DNA of 56,202 nt from an uncultured Desulfobulbaceae bacterium (GCA_945787325.1 CALZHP010000008.1:1-56202), one strand, 5' to 3'; positions 9,167 through 19,045 are shown, counted from the stretch's first letter. Numbers and translations are program-made. The notes: generated from the letters alone by a model not told the origin.

Positions 9167-11317
9167 TCAAATCCTCACAGCCTCAATTACTCCGTTCAAT
9201 TGCCGCAAATGCTGTAAAAGCCCCTGAAGCTGGTCTACATTTTCAACCTCAACTACAAGATTGCTCAAACCCAAGTTATTAGAAGTCGTGCGGGCATCAA
9301 GCTCAATAATATTTGCATCTTTTTCACTGATAGCATTGCCAAGTGCTGCCAGCATGCCTTTTTTGTTCTGGGTGACCACTTTAATATGGGCTCGATGTAC
9401 TGTGTGAACTTCGTTTGACCAGCTAACATCCATTCTTCTTTGTGGATCTGTTGCTAAAAGATTATGGCAATTAGCCTTGTGTATGGAAACACCTCTTCCC
9501 ATGGTAATAAAGCCTACTATCTCATCTCCAGGAACCGGCATACAGCAATTGCTTATCTTCACGAGCATTCCCTTTACACCTTCAATAGAGATCGGATCGT
9601 CCTTAGGTTTTCTGGGTTTAAATTCTGCTGTCTTTTTCTTGACTATTGGGATTTCGGATTCGACATGAAACTCTTCCGGCTGCATCACTTTCAGCACTGA
9701 CTTGATAGTCAGCTTGCCGGTACCAACTTTACTGAGGAAATCATCAATAGAGTTGCAACGGAGCTTTTTTAACAAGGCCTTAATATGTCCGGTCTTTATA
9801 ACTTTCTTCAGAGTAATATTATGTTTACGCAGCTCCCTTTCACAAATCTCGCGTCCGACACTGATTGCTTTCTCCTGCTCTTCCTTGCGCAACCAGCCGC
9901 GGATACGGGACCGTGCCCGGCTGCTTTTTACAAGAGAAAGCCAACCTCTCCGTGGTCTTTGGTTTGGTGAAGTGAGAATTTCTACCAGATCACCGTTCTG
10001 TAGCTGATATTTAAGTGGCACTATGCGACCATTTACACGAGCCCCAGTGCATTTGTCTCCTACTTCTGTGTGGATACTATAAGCAAAATCTATCGGTGTG
10101 CTTCCTTGCGGAAATTCCTTAACTTCGCCATTTGGCGTAAGCGCATAAACGTCCTTCTGATAAAGTTCACCTTTTACTGATTCAAGAAATTCTTTTGGAT
10201 CTTTCAGGTCCTGCAACCATTGGACAAGCTGTTTTAACCAGTTGGAGACCTTAACATCCTCCTTGCTGATAGATTTTCCCTCTTTATAAGCCCAGTGAGC
10301 GGCAATACCTTCCACTGCAATCCTGTCCATCTCCTCGGTTCGTATTTGCACCTCCATGAACCTTTCATGAGGACCGACAACAGTTGTGTGCAGAGACTGA
10401 TAATTATTGGCTTTCGGTGTACTGATAAAATCCCTTATTCGGTGAGTTACCGGTGCCCAGTTGGCATGCATAACACCTAACGCTTCGTAACATTCTTTAA
10501 CGCTATGGACTAGAATTCTGAATGCTACTTTGTCATAGACCTTCTCGACTGGTATTTGCTGAGCGATAATTTTTTTGTATATACTGTATAAATGCTTGGG
10601 CCGACCAAGAATCCGGCAATCAGTGATGCCGTTTTCCGCAAGTTTCTTCTTGAGGATATCTATCACCTCATCAACATATTCCTTGCGCTCGGCATTTGAA
10701 CTCTCAATCTTCCTGTTAAGATCCACATATTCTTCAACATGAAGGAATTTGAAGGAAAGATCTTCAAGCTCTCTTTTCATCCAGTCAATACCCAAACGGC
10801 TTGCCAGGGGTGCATACAGATCCTGGCTTTCCTGGGCCAGCTCCCTTGTATCTTCTTCGTTGAATGCGGCAAGGGTACGCATGTCTACCAATCGATCAGC
10901 AAGCTTTACCAGTAGTACCCTGATATCAGATGCCATTGCCAGCAAAAGTTTCCTGATATTTTCGGCTTGATAGGAAAGCTTGCTATTAAACCGGACGTTG
11001 GCAATTTTTGTTGCCCCTCTCACAATACTCGTAACATCTTTTCCAAAATTTTCTTCTAGCTCTTTAGCAGATGATTTAACATCTTCTTTAAGAGCACCAT
11101 GCAAAATTCCAGACAGCACGGTCTGTAAGTCAAGCCTCATGGAAACTAAAACATGGGCAACAGCTTGTGCATGGGACAGATATGACTTACCTGAAGCAGC
11201 ATGCTTCATGCCTTTGTGAATCCCGGCCGCATACTCATTTGCTTTCAGCAATGAGGCAAGATCCTCACCCGGCATGTATTCTTTGGCAAGCTTAATTATA
11301 TCATTAATGGATGACAT
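9167..11317 (-). CDS. RelA/SpoT-family (p)ppGpp synthetase with degenerate hydrolase motif
   Basis: This 716-aa long RSH protein has the order HD-type hydrolase domain (about 25-180), synthetase domain (about 230-350; GRPKHLYSIYKK, FRILV, YQSLHTTV, EVQIRT, AAHWAYKEG all intact), TGS domain (about 385-445; DVYALTPNGEVKEFP...DFAYSIH), a conserved-cysteine region (SNCCMPVPGDEIVGF) and a C-terminal ACT domain. The hydrolase domain is broken at its centre: the canonical HDxxED reads H73-G74-A-L-K77-E78, and the later LADRLHNMRT reads LADRLVDMRT. A synthetase-only enzyme is therefore expected. It is the last gene of the uppS-proS run, 38 bp after proS. The gene name relA or rel depends on whether a second RSH exists elsewhere. 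Confidence 0.92.
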   Translation of the reverse strand: MSSINDIIKLAKEYMPGEDLASLLKANEYAAGIHKGMKHAASGKSYLSHAQAVAHVLVSMRLDLQTVLSGILHGALKEDVKSSAKELEENFGKDVTSIVRGATKIANVRFNSKLSYQAENIRKLLLAMASDIRVLLVKLADRLVDMRTLAAFNEEDTRELAQESQDLYAPLASRLGIDWMKRELEDLSFKFLHVEEYVDLNRKIESSNAERKEYVDEVIDILKKKLAENGITDCRILGRPKHLYSIYKKIIAQQIPVEKVYDKVAFRILVHSVKECYEALGVMHANWAPVTHRIRDFISTPKANNYQSLHTTVVGPHERFMEVQIRTEEMDRIAVEGIAAHWAYKEGKSISKEDVKVSNWLKQLVQWLQDLKDPKEFLESVKGELYQKDVYALTPNGEVKEFPQGSTPIDFAYSIHTEVGDKCTGARVNGRIVPLKYQLQNGDLVEILTSPNQRPRRGWLSLVKSSRARSRIRGWLRKEEQEKAISVGREICERELRKHNITLKKVIKTGHIKALLKKLRCNSIDDFLSKVGTGKLTIKSVLKVMQPEEFHVESEIPIVKKKTAEFKPRKPKDDPISIEGVKGMLVKISNCCMPVPGDEIVGFITMGRGVSIHKANCHNLLATDPQRRMDVSWSNEVHTVHRAHIKVVTQNKKGMLAALGNAISEKDANIIELDARTTSNNLGLSNLVVEVENVDQLQGLLQHLRQLNGVIEAVRI

Positions 11318-11355
11318 GAATCCGATACGTTTTTATAATTCAGCTGTAATAATGA

Positions 11356-13074
11356 TTAAGCTGAGTGCATTTCTTCATTGATCATTGAGGCAAGTTCTCT
11401 GACAGCCTCATCAGGCGAAAGTTCTATTGTATGCCCATCTGCTCTTTTTCTTATTTCTACAACACCGTCACTTGCAAATTTTTTCCCAACTGTCAATCTG
11501 TATGGAATCCCGATCAAATCTGCATCTTTGAATTTGATCCCCGGGCGCTCATCACGGTCATCGAATAGCACCTCGATAGACTCTTTTTCAAGATCATTAT
11601 ATATCTGTTCTGCAACTTCACTAATTGCTTTATCCTTGAGCCCCAGATTAAGTATTTCTACTTGGAATGGAGCAACAGGGAGAGGAAAAATAATACCGTT
11701 CTCATCATGATTCTGCTCTATTGCTGCTGCGACAACCCGACTTACTCCAATACCATAACATCCCATGACAAAATGATGTTCTTCACCCTGATTGTCTTGG
11801 TATACGGCGTTTAAAGCCTTACTATAGCTGTCCCCAAGTTTGAAAATGTGTCCGACTTCAATGCCTTTGGTAAGTTCAAGCCTGCCAGCGCATTCTGGGC
11901 AGCTATCCTCAGGAGTGACCATTCGTAGATCATCAATTTCGTCCACTTCAAAGTCACGTCCCAGATTGGCATTGATCAAATGATAGTTTTTTTCGTTGGC
12001 ACCAATGGCAAAATTTCGCATCGCAACAACTTCTCTGTCGGCGACCAACTTAATTTTCAGTCCGGCCGGCCCAAGATAACCAGTTGGAACCCCTGTAACA
12101 TCAAACACCTGTTTATCATCTGCCATTTCAACTTCAACAGCTCCAAGCAGGTTGCCAAGCTTTACCGGCTGCACTTCATGGTCACCCCTGACCAGTACGG
12201 CAACCGGCTGGCTGTCTGCCAGATATACTAATGTTTTGACGAGCTGTTTAGGAGATATACCGAGAAATTCTGTTACCGCACCAACTTTTCTTTTGCCAGG
12301 TGTTTCTACTTTATTGCACTCAAGAAGATCAACACTTTCTGGTGGCTGTTCGATAGGCTTGACACGTGCCTTTTCCATATTGGCCGCATAACTGCAATCC
12401 TTGCATATTACAATTGTATCTTCTCCGGTATCAGCAAGCACCATAAATTCATGTGAGAAACTGCCGCCAATGGTTCCGGTATCTGCTTCAACTGCCCTGA
12501 ATGCCAGTCCACACCGTTCAAAAATCCTGTGGTATGTATCATACATATTTCGGTATTCTGCTTCAGCCTGCTCATTATCAATATCAAAACTGTATGCATC
12601 TTTCATAATGAACTCACGGCCGCGCATAAGCCCGAAACGGGGTCTGATCTCATCCCTGAACTTAGTCTGAACCTGGTAAAGATTTACGGGCAAATCTCTG
12701 TAAGAATGTATTTCTCGGCGGACAAGATCGGTAATAACTTCCTCGTGTGTAGGTCCCAGACAACTCTCCCTTTCATGCCTATCAGTAAAACGTAATAATT
12801 CAGGGCCATACTTTTCCCAACGTCCAGACTCTCTCCAGAGGTCAGCTGGTTGCACCATCGGTAAAAGAACCTCCTGTGCCCCCGCTCTGTTCATCTCTTC
12901 ACGTACAATTTGTTCGACTTTACGAATAGCTGCCAGACCGAGAGGCAAATATGAATATACTCCTGAAGTTAGTTTGCGGATAAAACCACCACGAAGTAAA
13001 AGCCGGTGACTTACCACCTCTGCTTCGGCTGGTGTCTCTTTCAAAGTGGGCAACAGGAGTTTCGAATATCTCAT
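11356..13074 (-). CDS. proS: Prolyl-tRNA synthetase, bacterial type with editing insertion
   Basis: Class II synthetase charging tRNA-Pro. The protein reads MRYSKLLLPTLKE at the start and is 572 aa, the usual length of the bacterial type. Motif 2 (FRDEIRPRFGLMRGREFIMKDAYSF) and motif 3 (GCYGIGVSRVVAA) are clear, and the long stretch between them is the INS editing domain that removes mischarged alanine. The C-terminal anticodon-binding domain follows. A longer frame from 13107 would add 11 lysine-rich residues and overlap ispG; the ATG at 13074, 4 nt after the ispG stop and preceded by AAAAGG, fits the family better. It is translationally close to ispG and followed by rel. Confidence 0.97.
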   Translation of the reverse strand: MRYSKLLLPTLKETPAEAEVVSHRLLLRGGFIRKLTSGVYSYLPLGLAAIRKVEQIVREEMNRAGAQEVLLPMVQPADLWRESGRWEKYGPELLRFTDRHERESCLGPTHEEVITDLVRREIHSYRDLPVNLYQVQTKFRDEIRPRFGLMRGREFIMKDAYSFDIDNEQAEAEYRNMYDTYHRIFERCGLAFRAVEADTGTIGGSFSHEFMVLADTGEDTIVICKDCSYAANMEKARVKPIEQPPESVDLLECNKVETPGKRKVGAVTEFLGISPKQLVKTLVYLADSQPVAVLVRGDHEVQPVKLGNLLGAVEVEMADDKQVFDVTGVPTGYLGPAGLKIKLVADREVVAMRNFAIGANEKNYHLINANLGRDFEVDEIDDLRMVTPEDSCPECAGRLELTKGIEVGHIFKLGDSYSKALNAVYQDNQGEEHHFVMGCYGIGVSRVVAAAIEQNHDENGIIFPLPVAPFQVEILNLGLKDKAISEVAEQIYNDLEKESIEVLFDDRDERPGIKFKDADLIGIPYRLTVGKKFASDGVVEIRKRADGHTIELSPDEAVRELASMINEEMHSA

Positions 13075-13078
13075 TTTT

Positions 13079-14155
13079 TTAACCTTTTTTTTCAACCATT
13101 TCTTCAAGCTCTTTCAAAAAGACTGACAAAAGCTCTTTTTCATCTACTTTTTTATACATCTTTCCTTTTTTGAATAGAATACCGACCCCTTTTCCTCCGG
13201 CCACTCCAATATCAGCCTCCCTGGCTTCTCCTGGACCATTTACAACGCAGCCCATAACAGCAACTTTTAAAGGGGTTTCCATGTCCTGTATATATTGTTC
13301 GACTTTTTCGGCGATTCCAAAAAGATTAATTTCACAACGGCCGCATGTGGGACATGAAATGAGCTCAGGGCCGCGTTGCCGGATATTCAATGAACGAAGA
13401 AGTTCATACCCTACCCGAATCTCCTCCACCGGATCACGTGTGAGTGATATCCGGAAAGTATCCCCGATACCCTCGTACAACAATATCCCCAGAGCAACAC
13501 TCGATTTAACCGTTCCTGCAATGAGTCCGCCCGCCTCAGTAACTCCCAGGTGGAGAGGATAATCACATTTGCCAGCCAATTCCCTGTAGGCGCTAACTGT
13601 TGTCATCGAATCGGAAGACTTCAGGGAAATTTTTGTTTCGTAAAAATCAAGATCTTCCAGGAGCGCCACATTCCGCAGGGCACTTTCAACCATGGCATCA
13701 GGTTTCTCCGCTGTCGGATGACCATATTTTTTCACCAGATCCTTTTCAAGCGACCCGCTATTTACACCTACCCGAATCGGGACTCTGTGTTGCTTTGCTG
13801 CAGCAACTACCTTAGCTAGTTTTTCCTTTCCACCCAAGTTCCCGGGATTTATGCGAATGGCTTGGGCACCATTTTCCATACTTGCAATAGCAAGCCGATA
13901 ATCAAAATGAATGTCTGCAATCAACGGGATATATATCTGATCTCGAATTTTTCGTATAGCGATCGCAGCATCAATATCAGGAACAGCTACTCTTATAATC
14001 TCACATCCCGACTTTTGTAGACGTTCAATCTGAGCAACTGTCGATTCAACGTTCCTGGTATCTGTGTTAGTCATTGATTGGACAGCTATTGGAGCATCAC
14101 CGCCAATGGCAACATCACCAACCATAATTTGTTTTGTTTTTCTTCTTGCTGTCAT
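13079..14155 (-). CDS. ispG: 4-hydroxy-3-methylbut-2-en-1-yl diphosphate synthase
   Basis: Iron-sulfur enzyme of the MEP isoprenoid pathway, converting MEcPP to HMBPP. The 358-aa protein has the N-terminal TIM-barrel signature PIAVQSMTNTDT and the C-terminal [4Fe-4S] ligands C267, C270 (CPTCGRC) and C302, with the fourth ligand E309 in CVVNGPGEA. Length and spacing match the short bacterial form. It shares a run with dxr, the second enzyme of the same pathway, and with uppS, which uses the products. The stop sits 4 nt before the proS ATG. Confidence 0.97.
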   Translation of the reverse strand: MTARRKTKQIMVGDVAIGGDAPIAVQSMTNTDTRNVESTVAQIERLQKSGCEIIRVAVPDIDAAIAIRKIRDQIYIPLIADIHFDYRLAIASMENGAQAIRINPGNLGGKEKLAKVVAAAKQHRVPIRVGVNSGSLEKDLVKKYGHPTAEKPDAMVESALRNVALLEDLDFYETKISLKSSDSMTTVSAYRELAGKCDYPLHLGVTEAGGLIAGTVKSSVALGILLYEGIGDTFRISLTRDPVEEIRVGYELLRSLNIRQRGPELISCPTCGRCEINLFGIAEKVEQYIQDMETPLKVAVMGCVVNGPGEAREADIGVAGGKGVGILFKKGKMYKKVDEKELLSVFLKELEEMVEKKG

Positions 14156-14207
14156 GTATTTCCTTGCTTGAAAAGGTACTACTGCAAATACTTTTTTTAC
14201 CAGGAAT

Positions 14208-14954
14208 TTAAAAATGTGTTGCTTTTACTGTCTTGCCAAAATTTAGCTCTGCGTCAGAAACTCTCACATAAACTGGAACTGCCGAAGCTATGTCAAGAAA
14301 TTCCTCACGCTCCCACATATCTTTAGCCAGTATACCGATAGCTGCTGCCCTGGGAAAGACAATTGTTTTTGACGAAATTATTGCGAGATCTTCAAGGCGT
14401 TCCTTTAATTCCCTACCATATATGTGAAGACCGTCACCCACCAGAATTGTAGGTTCTGTAATAAGCGAACATAATCTATCGGTATTTACCGCCATATAAT
14501 CACTTATTCTATCGAGAACAGCTGTTTCGGAGTTGCGGTAAAATGCAGTATAGAGTTCATTTTTCCTGGCATCAACAACAGCACAAATCTGATACTTGGA
14601 AAACTGTACCTGTGACGCAAGGCCATCAAGAGTAGGAACTGCCAGAAGTTTTTTATTAGCGGCAAAAGCCAGACCTTTTGCCGTACTTAAACCAATGCGA
14701 AGCCCAGTAAAACTTCCCGGTCCAATGCTGACCGCAACTGCATCAATATCATCCCATGAATGCTGAGCATCAACCAATAGCCTTTCAAGCCCATATAGCA
14801 ATCTTTTCGAATGAGTCAAACGGGATTGCAGCGAAAATTCTGCCACACATTGTCCACCTGATAACAGGGCTATGCTGCCAAAAGTTGTCGCAGTTTCAAT
14901 TGCAACGATTACGGGACAATGTGATTTGTTTACTTCAGATACCTGATGGGTCAT
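14208..14954 (-). CDS. tsaB: tRNA threonylcarbamoyladenosine biosynthesis protein TsaB
   Basis: ASKHA-fold scaffold partner of TsaD in forming t6A at position 37 of ANN-decoding tRNAs. The 248-aa sequence has the N-terminal ATPase-like strand VAIETATTFGSIALL, the LTHSKRLL segment and the GPGSFTGLRIGLSTAKGLA motif diagnostic of TsaB. TsaB lacks the metal-binding histidine pair of TsaD, and none is seen here, which agrees with the call. It lies 47 bp after rseP and 52 bp before ispG on the same strand. Confidence 0.93.
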   Translation of the reverse strand: MTHQVSEVNKSHCPVIVAIETATTFGSIALLSGGQCVAEFSLQSRLTHSKRLLYGLERLLVDAQHSWDDIDAVAVSIGPGSFTGLRIGLSTAKGLAFAANKKLLAVPTLDGLASQVQFSKYQICAVVDARKNELYTAFYRNSETAVLDRISDYMAVNTDRLCSLITEPTILVGDGLHIYGRELKERLEDLAIISSKTIVFPRAAAIGILAKDMWEREEFLDIASAVPVYVRVSDAELNFGKTVKATHF

Positions 14955-15001
14955 GAGTCATTTGAGTGCTCAACATTAGTAAACTATGAATACTGAAGAG
15001 G

Positions 15002-16072
15002 CTAACCAAATAAACGGACAAGATCATTATAGAAAACAAATATCATAAGGCTGCCCAGCAGGACAAGCCCGACCTGTTGCATCACTTCCATAATTCTAGT
15101 ATTTAAGGGCTTTCGCATGACGGCCTCAATTGTAAAGAAAAGGAGATGACCACCGTCAAGAATCGGGATTGGCAAAAGATTTAAAATTCCAAGGTTTACG
15201 CTCAATAACCCGATAAAATAGAAAAGATTAATCCAGCCCTCCCGCATTGATTGGCCGGTCATCTGGGCTATTAATATTGGTCCGCCCAATTCTTTAGCCG
15301 GTATAACTTTCTGTATAATTTTGACTATACCTACTGAAGTCAGATACATAAAGTTCCATGTCTGCACAAAGCTTGCGCTTAGGGCCTTACCAATCGAAAC
15401 GTCCTCAACAACGAAATCACTGGCCCGCATTATCCCAAGCATAAAACGCTCTTCAAGCTCCTCACCAAAAATATTCTTCGTTTTATCAAGGGCAGGCTGA
15501 GCATTTATTTCCAGTATCTCGTTACCACGTGAAACTGTCAGAGTAATCTGTTCGCCACCACTGTTTGCTATTAGTTCTGCAACTGTCTCCCAGCTCTTGG
15601 TTTCCTCACCATTGATAGTCAATATAACATCGTCTACTTTCAGACCGGCTTTTTCAGCAGGTGACTCTTCCCCGACACCACCTATCTTCGTGGTATCAAC
15701 TGGCTGTGGCATTCCTGAAATTGCGAAAACAAGAAAAAACAAGACTACCGATAAAAGGATATTAAAAAGAGGGCCGCCAAGTACGATTATAAATCTTTGC
15801 CAAACTGGCTTGAAGTAAAACGTGTATGCTTTTTCTGCAGGATCAACCTCATCATCAGGCCCTTCACCAAACATTTTAACATAGCCACCCAGTGGAAATG
15901 CACTGACAAGGTATTCTGTATCTCCATATTTTTTCCCTGCCAGTTTCGGCCCAAATCCAAGAGAGAATTTCAATACCCTGACCCCAAACAATTTCGCCCA
16001 GATAAAATGCCCAAACTCATGAACAAAAACTAATAAACCTAAGACCACTACAAAAGAAATAAATGTATTCAT
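15002..16072 (-). CDS. rseP: Site-2 intramembrane zinc protease RseP
   Basis: Integral inner-membrane metalloprotease that cuts transmembrane anti-sigma factors or remnant signal peptides. The first membrane segment carries the HExxH motif (H18-E19-F-G-H22), a single PDZ domain follows (GVGEESPAEKAGLKVDDVILTINGE, about 125-150), and the C-terminal membrane segment holds the third zinc ligand in NLLPIPILDGGHL. At 356 aa it has one PDZ domain, where E. coli RseP has two and about 450 aa. I chose ATG 16072 over TTG 16075 because GAGG lies 6 nt upstream of the ATG. The dxr-rseP linkage is standard. Confidence 0.95.
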   Translation of the reverse strand: MNTFISFVVVLGLLVFVHEFGHFIWAKLFGVRVLKFSLGFGPKLAGKKYGDTEYLVSAFPLGGYVKMFGEGPDDEVDPAEKAYTFYFKPVWQRFIIVLGGPLFNILLSVVLFFLVFAISGMPQPVDTTKIGGVGEESPAEKAGLKVDDVILTINGEETKSWETVAELIANSGGEQITLTVSRGNEILEINAQPALDKTKNIFGEELEERFMLGIMRASDFVVEDVSIGKALSASFVQTWNFMYLTSVGIVKIIQKVIPAKELGGPILIAQMTGQSMREGWINLFYFIGLLSVNLGILNLLPIPILDGGHLLFFTIEAVMRKPLNTRIMEVMQQVGLVLLGSLMIFVFYNDLVRLFG

Positions 16073-16188
16073 CAAGCGCCTCGTTCTGAAGCTTAATGTT
16101 GTTAATTGATAGTCGACACTCGAACTTTATCGTTGCCGCTTTAAGTACATCGCTTCATTCTTCAATTCTATTATTTTATCCTGTCCTT

Positions 16189-17361
16189 TCAAGCCGATAC
16201 TGCTAAAGATCCGGCAACAGACTCTGCTTCATTCCTTGCAGCAAGATCGGCATCCAGAACCGTCTGAATATCATTAGCATCTGTTTTAGGAAGCCTTTCT
16301 ATAGTTTTCGATACAACATTTGCAATATCAGGAAACCTTATATTACCTGCCAAAAAGGCTGCCACTGCCACTTCATTTGCAGCATTCATAATTGCTGGCG
16401 CAGTCCCTCCCATTTTGCAAACTTCATACGACAATTCCAAGGCGGGAAATTGTGAAAAATCAGGCAGATGAAAACTCAGATTCCCACATTTTGGAAGATC
16501 AAGTGGTGGCAGATCTATTTTAAATCTTTCAGGATATGATAAGGCATATGCAATGGGGATTCTCATATCAGGAATGCCCATCTGGCTTATAACTGATCCA
16601 TCCAGATACTCAACCATGGAATGAACAATGCTCTGCGGGTGCACTAAAACTTCAATTTTCTCCGGTTCAATATCAAAAAGCCACCTTGCCTCAATCACCT
16701 CAAGTCCCTTATTCATCAGGGTGGCTGAATCTATGGATATTTTGTTCCCCATATCCCAGTTTGGATGTGCAAGAGCCTGGTCAGGGGTTACCTCCCAAAG
16801 CTGTTGTTTATCAAATTTTAGAAAAGGGCCTCCTGAAGCTGTAAGAATAATTTTGGCTACATCCTCTTTCCTTCCCGCGGCAAGAGACTGGAAAATTGCA
16901 CTATGCTCACTATCTACCGGATATAAACTAACATTGCGCTGCCGCACTTCTTCCATAACAAGACGACCGGCCATCACAAGCGTTTCTTTGTTAGCAAGAG
17001 CTATGTTCTTTCCAGCCTCAACTGCAGCGAAAGTCGGCAGCAGACCGTTTGCTCCGACAATGGCAGATACTACTGTATCAGTATCAGGGAATGTACTCAC
17101 CCTGATGTTCCCTTCATTCCCCCAGAAGATTTTATCCCCCCAACCTGCTGGCAAACTCTGAATAAGATCGCCTGCAAGATCTTTATTTGCTACAGATATG
17201 ATACTGGGCGAAAACTTCTCCACTTGCTTCAGTAATAGAGGTATATTTTGACCTGCCGCAAGAGCTGCCACCTTAAACCGTTCAGGAAACTGCTTAATAA
17301 CTTCCAGGACGTTTCTTCCTATTGATCCGGTGGAACCAAGAATTGAAATACTTTTTTTCAT
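16189..17361 (-). CDS. dxr: 1-deoxy-D-xylulose 5-phosphate reductoisomerase
   Basis: NADPH-dependent enzyme making 2-C-methyl-D-erythritol 4-phosphate, the committed step of the MEP pathway and the target of fosmidomycin. The 390-aa sequence shows the dinucleotide-binding start SILGSTGSIGRNVLEV, the ALANKETLVMAG loop, the metal-binding PVDSEHSAIFQ motif, ILTASGGPF, and HPNWDMGNKISIDSATLMNKGLEVIEA. Length is typical. It sits between cdsA (83 bp upstream) and rseP (116 bp downstream), and shares its pathway with ispG in the same run. Confidence 0.97.
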   Translation of the reverse strand: MKKSISILGSTGSIGRNVLEVIKQFPERFKVAALAAGQNIPLLLKQVEKFSPSIISVANKDLAGDLIQSLPAGWGDKIFWGNEGNIRVSTFPDTDTVVSAIVGANGLLPTFAAVEAGKNIALANKETLVMAGRLVMEEVRQRNVSLYPVDSEHSAIFQSLAAGRKEDVAKIILTASGGPFLKFDKQQLWEVTPDQALAHPNWDMGNKISIDSATLMNKGLEVIEARWLFDIEPEKIEVLVHPQSIVHSMVEYLDGSVISQMGIPDMRIPIAYALSYPERFKIDLPPLDLPKCGNLSFHLPDFSQFPALELSYEVCKMGGTAPAIMNAANEVAVAAFLAGNIRFPDIANVVSKTIERLPKTDANDIQTVLDADLAARNEAESVAGSLAVSA

Positions 17362-17444
17362 ACAGCCAACAATTAGATATTAATTAGCTATAACGCCAAT
17401 TAATAACACTATTATGGATTATTACAAATGGTTCAAATAATTAG

Positions 17445-18248
17445 TTAGCCTCTTGTTATAACATCAAAATACAATAAGTAATAAAGGGCTGGAGCTGTCA
17501 ACAAAAGGCTGTCTACCCGATCAAGCAATCCACCATGGCCCACTAGAAATTGACCTGAGTCTTTTACACCTGTAGACCTTTTTATAATTGATTCTAGTAG
17601 ATCACCTATAATACTAATAACGACAAGAATCAGTGCTATACCCCAGAAAGTTATTTTATCGATACCTGGAAAAAGATAAGCCAAAACCATGACACCAAAC
17701 ATTCCACCAAAGAAAAGGCCCCCTAAAAAACCAGCCCAGGTTTTTCCAGGACTTATAGTCGGACACAATTTCTTTCTGCCAAATTTTCGTCCGGTATAGT
17801 AAGCCCCTGTATCAGAGGCAACTGTTATTGAAGTAAGGATCATCAGCCAGTAACTTCCTTGCGGTAGAGACATTATCATAGTGATATGCGCCAGGCAGAA
17901 TCCTACATATAACACCCCAAATCCAGCCCTTGACATGAATTTGAAAACTTCTTCTAGTAAAGTATATTGAGTTAGGACATACACTGTCAGACTGATGACA
18001 GCAAGAAAAAGACCTGCTGTCAAGATATCGAGTCGCCCCATATAAGTTGAAAACTGAGGAATTAGCCCAATAAGTATAGCGCTGAAAATATGTTTTCTAT
18101 CAATGCCACCAAGCACCATAGACATATATTCAAAAAGCGCAACAGCACCACCAATGGTGATAACGAGCCAGAAAAAGGAAAAAGAGCCATACACCAGAAG
18201 CATTATCCAGAAAAAGCCGAGGAGAACGCCCGTGATCAGTCGTTTCAT
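17445..18248 (-). CDS. cdsA: Phosphatidate cytidylyltransferase (CDP-diacylglycerol synthase)
   Basis: Inner-membrane enzyme activating phosphatidic acid with CTP to make CDP-diacylglycerol for phospholipid synthesis. The 267-aa protein has about seven to eight hydrophobic segments and the family signature near the C-terminus (GDLLESIIKRSTGVKDSGQFLVGHGGLLDRVDS), including the two aspartates that bind metal. SDTGAYYTGRKFGRKKLCPTISPGKTW is the second conserved block. Its ATG lies 3 nt after the uppS stop, so the two are probably translationally linked. Confidence 0.96.
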   Translation of the reverse strand: MKRLITGVLLGFFWIMLLVYGSFSFFWLVITIGGAVALFEYMSMVLGGIDRKHIFSAILIGLIPQFSTYMGRLDILTAGLFLAVISLTVYVLTQYTLLEEVFKFMSRAGFGVLYVGFCLAHITMIMSLPQGSYWLMILTSITVASDTGAYYTGRKFGRKKLCPTISPGKTWAGFLGGLFFGGMFGVMVLAYLFPGIDKITFWGIALILVVISIIGDLLESIIKRSTGVKDSGQFLVGHGGLLDRVDSLLLTAPALYYLLYFDVITRG

Positions 18249-18251
18249 TGC

Positions 18252-19010
18252 TTAATTCTCCTTAACCTGTTCGCTCGTTTTACCATAACGACGCTCACGT
18301 TCCTGGAAATCCTTAATTGCCTCGATCAGGTTGCCTTTCCTGAAGTCCGGCCATTTCGTTTCAGTTATATATATTTCAGCGTATGACGCCTGCCACAAGA
18401 GAAAATTGCTTAAGCGGGATTCTCCTCCAGTGCGTATGACGAGGTCTGGATCTGGAAGTCCTGCTGTATAAAGCTGCGATGAAAAAAGCTCCTCACTAAT
18501 ATCACCTGTTGAAATCTCACCACGAATGCATTGCTCCGCAACCGCTTTTGCAGCCATGGTAATTTCTTCTCTGCCTCCATAACTGAGAGCTAGGTTAAGT
18601 ATAAGTCCAGAACTCATTCCGGAAAGATTTGCTGTCTCATTAATAACTTGTACCAGAATTTCCTGGACGTCTCCTGGAAGTTTTTCCATCTGCCCAATGC
18701 AACGGAGGCTGATGTTGTTCTGCAACATATCAGAAAGTTCACTTTTCAGGTATGTTTTCAAAAGGGTCATCAGGGCCTGAACTTCCATGGATGGACGCTT
18801 CCAGTTTTCTGTTGAAAACGCATAGAGCGTAAGGACTGATATACCTAGTTCCTTGGCTGCCTTAACAATAATCTTTACAGACTCTGTTCCTACCTTATGC
18901 CCCATTACCCTGGGCAGTTTTCGCTCCTTTGCCCATCTTCCGTTGCCATCCATAATTATTGCAACGTGTTTGGGGATATTATTCAGGTCCAACTCAGATT
19001 TTGCGTTCAT
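18252..19010 (-). CDS. uppS: Isoprenyl transferase / undecaprenyl diphosphate synthase
   Basis: Cis-prenyltransferase extending farnesyl diphosphate to the C55 carrier lipid used for peptidoglycan and O-antigen. The 252-aa protein has the catalytic Asp in IIMDGNGRWA (D21), LYAFSTENWKRP, SYGGREEI, and the C-terminal DLVIRTGGESRLSNFLLWQASYAEIY motif. It is the first gene of the run through cdsA, dxr, rseP, tsaB, ispG, proS and rel. A promoter-like site, a hairpin and a terminator-like stem-loop lie in the 195 bp before it (annotated separately). Confidence 0.97.
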   Translation of the reverse strand: MNAKSELDLNNIPKHVAIIMDGNGRWAKERKLPRVMGHKVGTESVKIIVKAAKELGISVLTLYAFSTENWKRPSMEVQALMTLLKTYLKSELSDMLQNNISLRCIGQMEKLPGDVQEILVQVINETANLSGMSSGLILNLALSYGGREEITMAAKAVAEQCIRGEISTGDISEELFSSQLYTAGLPDPDLVIRTGGESRLSNFLLWQASYAEIYITETKWPDFRKGNLIEAIKDFQERERRYGKTSEQVKEN

Positions 19011-19045
19011 GGCATTATTTATTTCAAAACTAACCTGGCACGGTG

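Noticed and set aside
13075-13107. Eleven-residue lysine-rich extension of ProS
   Set aside because: It overlaps the end of ispG, and the standard ProS start MRYSK has its own ribosome-binding site.
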